Positions 1 to 5,483 of a DNA stretch of 5,744 nt are shown piece after piece (positions within the stretch are counted from its first letter, which is position 1; each line of letters starts with the position of its first letter). The stretch spans positions 1 through 5,744 of the forward strand of contig JALVMZ010000181.1 of assembly GCA_027032655.1 (NCBI GenBank). The letters run 5' to 3'. The position numbers and the translations under genes are program-made. The DNA is from Desulfobacteraceae bacterium (GTDB taxonomy: Bacteria > Desulfobacterota > DSM-4660 > Desulfatiglandales > JALVMZ01). The notes below the pieces were generated by a model. It searched no databases, was not told where the DNA came from, and saw only the letters and a list, made by a program, of their open reading frames with translations.

Positions 1-45
1 ATCATACCTTCTCTCATAATAATACAGATTCGGCATTAATTACAA

Positions 46-102
46 CGGGAGCGGGCTGGGGTTTCCCCCGTAGATAAGTGAGAAAAAGACGAAGCCCTCC
101 CG
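46..102. other. GC-rich foldable block upstream of clpB, no gene recognised
   Basis: This block is clearly richer in G and C than the DNA on either side. Bases 46-51 pair with 97-102, and bases 54-57 pair with 93-96, leaving a 2-nt bulge at 52-53. Inside this stem, 58-61 (GGGG) can pair with 65-68 (CCCC) across a three-base loop. The hexamer TACAAC occurs just outside on both sides in the same orientation (41-46 and 111-116). No frame through the block gives a protein I recognise, and both strands have short open stretches only. It could be a degenerate intergenic repeat, part of one unit with the inverted repeat that follows, or a structured RNA segment. The pairing is seen directly; any function is unknown. 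Confidence 0.4.
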
Positions 103-133
103 CCATTCGCTACAACAAAGACCCGGATAGCCT

Positions 134-270
134 ATCAGGTGGATGGTATCTTCCTTGAGCGGCTTTATTTTTTTCTGATACATGGATGTAAATCAGAAAA
201 AAATCAGCAGTGAGCGGAGCCATGGATGGCGGAGCGAACGGAAGCGAAAGGACGATACCATCCGCCTGAT
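134..270. repeat. 137-bp nested inverted repeat (MITE-like or structured RNA)
   Basis: The outer arms 134-150 and 254-270 are inverted copies matching at 16 of 17 positions. The one difference (T140 opposite G264) would still pair as G-U in RNA. After one mismatch, 152-156 pair with 248-252. A second perfect 13-bp inverted pair lies inside (167-179 with 192-204). Two related small palindromes share the core CATGGATG, at 179-190 and 219-230. The right arm runs straight into a T-run (270-275), so on the plus strand the structure also resembles a large intrinsic terminator. Terminal arms, internal asymmetry and small size fit a non-autonomous miniature element or a dispersed intergenic repeat. 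No transposase, and no clear target duplication at the arm ends, was seen. The ORF reading across its right half (226-483) looks spurious. Confidence 0.6.
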
Positions 271-275
271 TTTTT

Positions 276-384
276 CTATATATTTCATTTTATAATTATA
301 TCCAACCATAATGATCATAATTTCCATAAGTTGGTATATTTCCTATCAATGAATCTGGAGAATATCCTAAAATATTTGTTAAAG
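276..384. other. AT-rich non-coding stretch before clpB promoter
   Basis: This stretch is strongly AT-rich with no believable coding frame. The only structure noticed is a short 5-bp inverted pair (302-306 with 330-334) around a small ATGATCAT palindrome. It is probably upstream promoter-region DNA for clpB. No CIRCE operator and no clear heat-shock sigma-32 type promoter was found in it. Confidence 0.4.
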
Positions 385-412
385 TTGACAACGAATTTAA
401 TGAGCTTAATTT
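385..412 (+). promoter_or_regulatory. Candidate sigma-70 type promoter of clpB
   Basis: A perfect TTGACA -35 hexamer lies at 385-390, followed after 16 bp by a weak -10 match, TAATTT, at 407-412. Transcription would start near 419 and give a leader of about 60 nt. The leader contains a 5-bp hairpin (440-444 with 448-452) ahead of the ribosome binding site. The -10 is poor, so only the -35 is persuasive. A heat-shock sigma promoter (CTTGAA and CCCCAT boxes) was looked for and not found. Confidence 0.4.
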
Positions 413-466
413 TTTTAAAAAGAATTAAAATGAAAAAATCAGGTGGAACCTGTAAAAATACAATTC

Positions 467-473
467 AGGAGGT
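467..473 (+). promoter_or_regulatory. Shine-Dalgarno of clpB
   Basis: AGGAGGT lies six bases before the ATG at 480. This near-perfect match to the anti-Shine-Dalgarno fixes the clpB start, and the N-terminal residues (MRLDRFT) also match the usual ClpB beginning. Confidence 0.9.
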
Positions 474-479
474 AATAAG

Positions 480-3053
480 ATGAGACTGGATAGATTTACA
501 TTGAAATCTCAAGAGGCCCTGCAGGCAACACAGCAGTTGGCTGAATCCCTTGGTCACCAACAGATAGAGCCTGAGCACCTGCTCAAGGTGATTCTGGATC
601 AGAGTGATGGAGTAGTTCCGTCAATTATAGGCAAAATGGGCATCAGTGCGGATCAGATATCAAAGCAGGTTCAAATGGCACTTGAGAGACTCCCAAAGGT
701 CTCAGGTGCTACTCAGATATATATTTCCCAAAGGACAAAGGCTGTTCTGGATCAGTCCTTCAAGGAAGCTGACCAGATGAAAGATGAATATGTTAGTGTT
801 GAGCATATTCTTCTTGCAATACTTGAAGAGGGAGGAGAGGCCTCCAGAATCCTATCATCAGCAGGTGTTACCAGAGACCTTATACTCAAGGCACTGATGG
901 ATATAAGGGGAGGTCAGAGGATCACTGACCAGAACCCTGAGGATAAATTTCGTGCCCTTGAGAGATTTGGCAGAGATCTGACAGACCTTGCTGAGAAGGG
1001 CAAGCTGGATCCTGTAATTGGAAGGGATGATGAGATCAGAAGGGTTATTCAGGTGCTCTCAAGGAGGACCAAGAATAATCCTGTGCTCATAGGAGAACCT
1101 GGCGTTGGTAAGACCGCCATTGTGGAAGGGCTGGCACAGAGAATTGTTCAGGGAGATGTGCCCGAGACCCTTAAGGATAAGAGAGTTGTGGCCCTTGATA
1201 TGGGGGCTCTCATTGCAGGCGCAAAATACAGAGGTGAGTTTGAGGACAGACTGAAAGCGCTTCTAAAAGAGGTTACTGATTCCAATGGCCAGATAGTCCT
1301 GTTTATTGATGAGATGCACACCATTGTAGGCGCAGGTGCGGCTGAAGGTGCAGTTGATGCATCCAACATGCTCAAGCCTGCCCTTGCAAGGGGAGAGCTC
1401 AGGTGTGTGGGTGCAACCACAATCAAAGAATACAGAAAACATATTGAAAAGGATGCTGCCCTTGAGAGGAGATTTCAGCCCATACTTGTTGAGGAGCCCT
1501 CTGTTGAGGATACCATATCCATCCTCAGGGGGTTGAAGGAAAAATACGAAGTGCATCATGGTGTGAGAATAAAGGACTCTGCACTGGTTGCTGCTGCCAC
1601 CCTATCACACCGATATATAACTGATAGATATCTTCCGGATAAGGCAATTGACCTCATTGATGAGGCAACATCAAGACTCAGGATTGAGATAGACAGCATG
1701 CCTTCAGAGATTGATGAGATACAGCGAAAGATCACTCAACTGGAGATAGAAAGGGAGGCATTGAAAAAAGAAAAGGATCAGGCATCCAGAGAAAGGCTTA
1801 AAAAACTTGAGGATGAACTCTCAAGGCTGGGTAAGGAAAGGGATGAGATGGTGGAGCACTGGAAAAAAGAAAAAGAGGCCATAAGTAATATCAGAAAGAC
1901 CAAAGAGGAGCTTGAAAATGCAAGGAATCAGGCGCAGATTGCAGAAAGAGAGGGAGACCTTACAAAGGCTGCAGAGCTTAAATATGGCACCATCCTTGAG
2001 CTTGAAAAAAGGCTTGAGCAGGAAAGGAGGATACTGGAGGAGCTTCAGTCTGAAAGAAAGATGTTAAAAGAGGAGGTTGACAGCGAGGATATAGCAGAGG
2101 TGGTATCCAAGTGGACAGGTATTCCTGTTTCGAGACTGATGGAAGGTGAAAAGGAAAAGCTGATTAAGATGGAAGAAAGACTGGAAAAAAGGGTTGTGGG
2201 TCAGCATGAGGCAGTGATTGCTGTTTCAAATGCAGTAAGAAGGGCACGTTCAGGCCTTCAGGACCCCAATCGTCCCATTGGCTCCTTTATATTCCTTGGC
2301 CCAACAGGTGTGGGAAAGACTGAGCTGGCAAGGTCACTGGCAGAGTTTCTCTTTGACGATGAGAAATACATGATACGAATTGATATGTCTGAGTATATGG
2401 AGAGGCACTCTGTGTCAAGATTAATCGGGGCCCCCCCTGGATATGTTGGTTACGAAGAAGGGGGACAGTTAACAGAGGCGGTAAGAAAACATCCATATTC
2501 TGTTGTCCTGTTTGATGAGATAGAAAAGGCACATCCAGATGTGTTCAATGCACTGCTTCAGATACTTGATGATGGAAGACTCACTGATGGAAAGGGAAGG
2601 ACAGTGGATTTCAGGAATACAGTGCTCATTATGACATCCAATGTTGGAAGCGAGTGGATACAGGAGATGAATCACAGGGATAAGGATGAGATGCGGAAAA
2701 GGGTTATGGATGCGCTGAGGCGGACATTCAGGCCAGAGTTCCTGAACAGGATAGATGAGATAATCATATTTAATTCACTTGGAATGGAAGAGTTAAAGAA
2801 AATAGTTGAAATTCAAATAGGATACCTGAGAAAGAGACTTGAGGATAAAAAGATCAACCTTGAGCTCACAGATAGTGCAAAAGAACTGCTCGCAAATAAG
2901 GGTTTTGACCCTGTATATGGTGCAAGGCCCCTTAAAAGGACAATTCAAAGACTTATTCAGGATCCCCTTGCCATGAAGATCCTGCAGGGGGAGATAAAAG
3001 AGGGGCAGACAGTCGTGATTGATGCCCAGGATGGGAATCTCATATTTAAATAA
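480..3053 (+). CDS. clpB: ATP-dependent chaperone ClpB (Hsp100 disaggregase)
   Basis: ClpB is a cytoplasmic hexameric AAA+ disaggregase that threads aggregated proteins through its central pore together with DnaK/DnaJ/GrpE. All domains are present in 857 residues, the same length as the E. coli protein. The Clp N-domain covers about 1-145. In the first ATPase domain, Walker A is GEPGVGKT (205-212), pore loop 1 is KYRGEFE (249-255), Walker B is VLFIDE (273-278) and the arginine pair is R331/R332. A long charged coiled-coil middle domain covers about 405-525; this separates ClpB from ClpA and ClpC. In the second ATPase domain, Walker A is GPTGVGKT (607-614), pore loop 2 is GYVGY (654-658), Walker B is VVLFDE (675-680), sensor 1 is N721 and sensor 2 is GARPLKR (814-820). 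No IGF/IGL-type ClpP-docking loop was seen, as expected for ClpB. The gene is intact and probably monocistronic, as the next gene is convergent. An internal ATG (codon 140, at 897) preceded by AAGG could yield a form lacking the N-domain. Confidence 0.98.
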   Translation: MRLDRFTLKSQEALQATQQLAESLGHQQIEPEHLLKVILDQSDGVVPSIIGKMGISADQISKQVQMALERLPKVSGATQIYISQRTKAVLDQSFKEADQMKDEYVSVEHILLAILEEGGEASRILSSAGVTRDLILKALMDIRGGQRITDQNPEDKFRALERFGRDLTDLAEKGKLDPVIGRDDEIRRVIQVLSRRTKNNPVLIGEPGVGKTAIVEGLAQRIVQGDVPETLKDKRVVALDMGALIAGAKYRGEFEDRLKALLKEVTDSNGQIVLFIDEMHTIVGAGAAEGAVDASNMLKPALARGELRCVGATTIKEYRKHIEKDAALERRFQPILVEEPSVEDTISILRGLKEKYEVHHGVRIKDSALVAAATLSHRYITDRYLPDKAIDLIDEATSRLRIEIDSMPSEIDEIQRKITQLEIEREALKKEKDQASRERLKKLEDELSRLGKERDEMVEHWKKEKEAISNIRKTKEELENARNQAQIAEREGDLTKAAELKYGTILELEKRLEQERRILEELQSERKMLKEEVDSEDIAEVVSKWTGIPVSRLMEGEKEKLIKMEERLEKRVVGQHEAVIAVSNAVRRARSGLQDPNRPIGSFIFLGPTGVGKTELARSLAEFLFDDEKYMIRIDMSEYMERHSVSRLIGAPPGYVGYEEGGQLTEAVRKHPYSVVLFDEIEKAHPDVFNALLQILDDGRLTDGKGRTVDFRNTVLIMTSNVGSEWIQEMNHRDKDEMRKRVMDALRRTFRPEFLNRIDEIIIFNSLGMEELKKIVEIQIGYLRKRLEDKKINLELTDSAKELLANKGFDPVYGARPLKRTIQRLIQDPLAMKILQGEIKEGQTVVIDAQDGNLIFK

Positions 3054-3072
3054 AATTTTATCTACAGATTTT

Positions 3073-3420
3073 CTATGATTTCTGATTCCTGTTGAGTTTT
3101 TCTTTTAGCCTGGAGGAGCATCTGAATTTGATGATTCTTCGGGGGGGAAGGATAATGGCTTTTCCTGTCCTGGGATCCCTTCCCTTTCTTGCCCATTTGA
3201 GCCTGGGATAGAACCTGCCAAATCCTGGTATAATCACATCCTCTCCTGACTGGAGCGCCTTTGATATGATATTGAATGTCTGATTTAGTATATGTCTTGC
3301 TTTTTTCCTGGTAATACCCTGTCTGGATAGCTCTTTAAAGAGATATTGCTGGTTGGCTGAGGCTGACTCCAGGCTCTTCAATCTCATGTATATACTATTT
3401 GAAAGATCTTCTCTATTCAT
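3073..3420 (-). CDS. HU/IHF-family DNA-binding protein with N-terminal extension
   Basis: This is a small nucleoid-associated protein of the HU/IHF family. Such proteins dimerise and bend DNA with two beta-ribbon arms. The family body is clear from about residue 24. It has helices around GITRKKARHILNQ (35-47), the GFGRF turn (66-70) and the arm sequence ARKGRDPRTG (77-86), with the intercalating-type proline at P83. It ends with PPRR (92-95) and a basic tail. Asp82 stands where the family usually has Asn in the GRNPxTG arm motif. At 115 residues it is longer than the usual 90-100 because of about 20 extra N-terminal residues. The start at 3420 has only a weak purine-rich site (AAAGAGA) directly against the ATG. 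Met12 is an alternative but has no better ribosome site. The gene converges with clpB, 19 bp apart, and diverges from the RNase Z-like gene. Whether it is a general HU or a specialised paralogue cannot be told from sequence alone. Confidence 0.9.
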   Translation of the reverse strand: MNREDLSNSIYMRLKSLESASANQQYLFKELSRQGITRKKARHILNQTFNIISKALQSGEDVIIPGFGRFYPRLKWARKGRDPRTGKAIILPPRRIIKFRCSSRLKEKLNRNQKS

Positions 3421-3449
3421 TCTCTTTGACTGAATATAATGATTGTTAT

Positions 3450-3477
3450 TTGAAATACATCACATATTTGTTATATT
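3450..3477 (+). promoter_or_regulatory. Candidate sigma-70 promoter of the RNase Z-like gene
   Basis: TTGAAA (3450-3455) and TATATT (3472-3477) are each one base from consensus and are separated by 16 bp. Transcription would begin near 3484, leaving a leader of about 65 nt. It lies in the only intergenic DNA upstream of the gene, which supports the call, although the AT-rich setting lowers its weight. Confidence 0.4.
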
Positions 3478-3484
3478 CTGTCAA
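3454..3484 (-). promoter_or_regulatory. Weak candidate promoter for the HU/IHF gene
   Basis: On the minus strand a perfect TTGACA (3484 down to 3479) is followed after 19 bp by TGTATT (3459 to 3454). The spacing is long and the -10 is poor. The sequence is AT-rich, so chance matches are likely. It overlaps the candidate plus-strand promoter of the divergent gene. Confidence 0.25.
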
Positions 3485-3549
3485 TATTATGTAAATGTAT
3501 CAGTTATTTATATCATAAGTTTTCGGGTCAAAGCCATTGAGTCAGTAAT

Positions 3550-4560
3550 ATGAGAAGGGCATTTCATGCAAAATTAATAAATGGTCCCTTAGGTGATCCG
3601 GGACTATTTATACAGTTTCTTCTTGAGAGGAGGGCCATTCTGTTTGATGTGGGAGATGTGCATAATCTCTCAGTAAGGGATATATTAAAGATATCCCATA
3701 TCTTTATATCTCATACGCATGTGGATCATTTTATTGGTTTTGATGGTCTTATCCGGCACTATGTGGGTAGAGATAAGAGAATCTCCATATATGGTCCGGA
3801 CGGATTCCTTAATCATCTGGAAGCGAGGCTGAAGGGATATTCATGGAATCTGGTGGGTGAATTTGAAAATGATTTTTTCATTGAAGGCATAGAAATAAAA
3901 GATAATAGAATGACCAGAAGGTTTTATTCATGCAAAAAGTCTTTTATTCCGGAAAAGGAGAGTGAGGAGAGATTTTCAGGCATAATAATGAAGAACTCAT
4001 CCTTTCATATCGAAGCCGAACGCTTTGATCACCGTATCCCGTGTATGGGATTCTCCTTAAAGGAGAGGTTTCATATCAACATTAATAAAGAGGCGCTTAG
4101 GGAGATGGAACTTCCTGTTGGCCCCTGGATTAATAGATTCAAAAAGAGCCTATATGAGGGAGCATCCCGTGATAGTGATTTCGTTGTCACCTGGGAAGAA
4201 AAAGGTAAAGTTGTAAAAGAGAAGGTATTTAATCTCGGTGATCTTGAAAGGAGGATATCCACAATAACCCCAGGCACCAAAATTACATACATAACTGATA
4301 TAAGAAGGACCCAAGATAATATTGAAAGGGCAGTTAGATTTGCAAAAGGTTCAGATCATCTCTTTATTGAGGCTGTTTTTCTTTATAAAGACAGGGAGAT
4401 GGCAAAAAAGAAAGGTCACCTGACCGCCCATGATGCGGGTTTAATTGCAAGGGAGGCAGGTGTTAAAAAGTTAACAGTCTTTCATTTTTCACCCCGCTAT
4501 AGTGAAGATATGAGTAGATTAGAGAAAGAGGCAATGGATGCCTTTAAAGGAAAGGCCTGA
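3550..4560 (+). CDS. RNase Z-like metallo-beta-lactamase-fold hydrolase
   Basis: This 336-residue protein is a metallo-beta-lactamase-fold zinc hydrolase of the RNase Z (tRNase Z) type, the enzyme that cuts the 3' trailer from tRNA precursors. The HxHxDH motif is SHTHVDH (54-60: H55, H57, D59, H60). H161 in DHRIPCMGF, D250 in YITD and H312 in HFSPRY complete the seven metal ligands. E274 and H290 (GHLTAHDA) match the conserved Glu/His pair. The LPVGPW stretch (188-193) resembles the Gly-Pro exosite region of RNase Z. The N-terminus is unusual. It reads NGPLGDPGLF where RNase Z normally has a GTG-type loop, and the GEGTQ-like segment is replaced by GDVHN (35-39). An in-frame stop at 3538 sits just upstream and the next Met is residue 121, so ATG 3550 is the start despite a poor ribosome site. 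Its 3' end overlaps the convergent IMPase gene by 17 bp. The fold is certain; the substrate could be tRNA or another phosphodiester. Confidence 0.85.
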   Translation: MRRAFHAKLINGPLGDPGLFIQFLLERRAILFDVGDVHNLSVRDILKISHIFISHTHVDHFIGFDGLIRHYVGRDKRISIYGPDGFLNHLEARLKGYSWNLVGEFENDFFIEGIEIKDNRMTRRFYSCKKSFIPEKESEERFSGIIMKNSSFHIEAERFDHRIPCMGFSLKERFHININKEALREMELPVGPWINRFKKSLYEGASRDSDFVVTWEEKGKVVKEKVFNLGDLERRISTITPGTKITYITDIRRTQDNIERAVRFAKGSDHLFIEAVFLYKDREMAKKKGHLTAHDAGLIAREAGVKKLTVFHFSPRYSEDMSRLEKEAMDAFKGKA

Positions 4561-4570
4561 GCGCCTTTAA
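4544..4570. terminator. Possible bidirectional terminator in convergent gene overlap
   Basis: AAAGGC (4551-4556) can pair with GCCTTT (4563-4568) around a six-base loop. Alternatively TTAAAGG (4544-4550) can pair with CCTTTAA (4564-4570). The stems sit exactly where the two convergent genes end. There is no proper T-run after the stem on the plus strand and only a broken one on the minus strand, so termination here is plausible but weakly supported. Confidence 0.35.
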
Positions 4571-5323
4571 TAATTGCTCATGAATGTGGGAGTTACTCCC
4601 CACAATGGTATTACAATAAGGCGTGTATGGCTCACCGGTGAATGTGCTGAGGACTCCCCCTGCTTCTCTAACAATGATAGAGCCTGCCGCTGTATCCCAT
4701 GGTTTCAGATCCTGCTCCCAGAATCCATCCACCCTGCCAGCAGCAAGGTAACACAGATCAATGGCAGCTGAACCTGCCCTTCTGACCCCCTGGGAAAGCA
4801 TCACCATCTGATTGAATATTGAAAGCACATCCCCCGGGTTTGAATGTATATCATAGGGGAATCCTGTTGCAAGTAGAGCCTCACCAATATCCTTTGTGCT
4901 GGAGGTATGAATCGGTCTTCCATTCAGCAGTGCCCCCCTGGATTTCACCGCCTTAAATAGTTCATTCAGGTATGGGCAATAAATAACCCCGAGGGATATC
5001 TCATCATTAATTTCAAGGGCAATGGATACAGCAAAAATGGGATAACCATGGGCAAAGTTTGTTGTCCCATCAATGGGGTCAATAATCCACTTGCGATTTC
5101 CACCTGAATTCTTTTCTCCTGTTTCTTCTCCCAGAATAGCATCTTCTGGAAAAGAGGACCTGATATTCTGAATAATGTGTTTTTCAGCTTCTAGGTCTGC
5201 CTGGGTAACCAGATTTATCTCACCCTTTTTGGATATACTGTTGACATGTCCAAAATATTTCATGATAATTTCACCCGCCTGTTTTGCAGATTCAATTGCC
5301 ACTGATAGTTCTTTTTCAAGCAT
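4544..5323 (-). CDS. suhB: Inositol monophosphatase family protein (SuhB-like)
   Basis: This is a magnesium-dependent phosphatase of the inositol monophosphatase superfamily; members hydrolyse inositol-1-phosphate and related sugar phosphates. All signature elements are present in 259 residues, a normal length. They are ILGEETG with metal ligands E66/E67 (63-69), DPIDGTTNF (82-90, ligands D82 and D85), the RRAGSAAIDLCYLAAGRVDGFWE block (181-203) that is typical of IMPase proper, and WDTAAG (209-214, ligand D210). This block and the spacing favour IMPase/SuhB over CysQ or fructose-bisphosphatase branches, but the true substrate is not decided by sequence. In E. coli the homologue SuhB also joins the rRNA antitermination complex; whether this holds here is unknown. 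The start at 5323 has a purine-rich site (AAGGGGG) six bases upstream. The gene converges on and overlaps the RNase Z-like gene and diverges from rpsF. Confidence 0.93.
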   Translation of the reverse strand: MLEKELSVAIESAKQAGEIIMKYFGHVNSISKKGEINLVTQADLEAEKHIIQNIRSSFPEDAILGEETGEKNSGGNRKWIIDPIDGTTNFAHGYPIFAVSIALEINDEISLGVIYCPYLNELFKAVKSRGALLNGRPIHTSSTKDIGEALLATGFPYDIHSNPGDVLSIFNQMVMLSQGVRRAGSAAIDLCYLAAGRVDGFWEQDLKPWDTAAGSIIVREAGGVLSTFTGEPYTPYCNTIVGSNSHIHEQLLKALRPFL

Positions 5324-5329
5324 ATTTAT

Positions 5330-5336
5330 CCCCCTT
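5330..5336 (-). promoter_or_regulatory. Shine-Dalgarno of the IMPase gene
   Basis: Read on the minus strand, AAGGGGG precedes the ATG at 5323 by six bases. It differs from AAGGAGG at one position and supports this start, which also gives the N-terminal helix expected for the family. Confidence 0.7.
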
Positions 5337-5356
5337 AATTGGTTTAAAAGAATTTA

Positions 5357-5383
5357 AGTATAATATTTTTATTCCCTTGACAA
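5357..5383 (-). promoter_or_regulatory. Candidate promoter of the IMPase gene
   Basis: On the minus strand TTGTCA (5383 to 5378) and TATACT (5362 to 5357) each match consensus at five of six positions, but the spacer is only 15 bp. The -35 is the reverse strand of the TTGACA proposed for rpsF, so the two divergent promoters would share the same seven base pairs (5377-5383). Confidence 0.35.
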
Positions 5384-5406
5384 TAATAGAATGAATTATC
5401 TATTTA
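5377..5406 (+). promoter_or_regulatory. Candidate promoter of the rpsF transcript
   Basis: A perfect TTGACA lies at 5377-5382. The best-placed -10 is a weak TATTTA at 5401-5406 (18-bp spacer), with only three matches to consensus. A better TATTAT at 5405-5410 is too far away at 22 bp. The position, about 75-80 bp before the rpsF start in a divergent spacer, fits an operon promoter; the -10 remains uncertain. Confidence 0.35.
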
Positions 5407-5427
5407 TTATGATTTAATCTCTTTGTT

Positions 5428-5475
5428 CTGTCCTGGACAATAGGGCAGGGCCTGATTTTAAGTCCATAAGGAGAG
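5428..5475 (+). promoter_or_regulatory. rpsF leader fold that covers the ribosome binding site
   Basis: TGGAC (5434-5438) pairs with GTCCA (5462-5466). After a three-base bulge (5467-5469), TCC (5431-5433) pairs with GGA (5470-5472). Beyond a single mismatch, 5428-5429 pair with 5474-5475. The Shine-Dalgarno AAGGAG is at 5468-5473, ten bases before the ATG, so the fold would hide most of it. The rpsF leaders of many bacteria carry an S6:S18-binding motif with a CCG in a bulge. No CCG occurs anywhere in 5411-5483, so I do not call this that motif. Confidence 0.35.
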
Positions 5476-5483
5476 TATCTATC

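Noticed and set aside
1..36. Minus-strand ATG at 36 open to the window edge (start of a divergent gene?)
   Set aside because: Only 12 codons are visible and there is no Shine-Dalgarno upstream; it cannot be supported from this window.
3..77. Plus-strand open frame entering from the window start and stopping at 75-77 (tail of an upstream gene?)
   Set aside because: The 24 residues match no family I recognise and half of them come from the GC-rich repeat-like block.
14..106. 30-codon minus-strand ORF through the GC-rich block
   Set aside because: It is short, has no ribosome site and lies inside foldable repeat-like DNA.
154..183. Sigma-32-like promoter (CTTGAG followed by CTGATACAT)
   Set aside because: The -10 part does not match CCCCATNT, it lies inside the inverted repeat, and it is about 300 bp from clpB.
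226..483. 85-codon ORF ending across the clpB start (ATGA overlap), with a GGAG six bases upstream of its ATG
   Set aside because: Its first part is translated repeat sequence and the rest is AT-rich DNA giving Phe/Ile/Asn/Lys-rich residues with no known domain; most likely spurious.
1148..1559. Several ORFs within clpB on both strands
   Set aside because: They are shadows of the highly conserved clpB reading frame.
3051..3072. Intrinsic terminator between clpB and the HU-like gene
   Set aside because: Only a TAAAATTTTA palindrome without G-C pairs is present; it is too weak to call a terminator.
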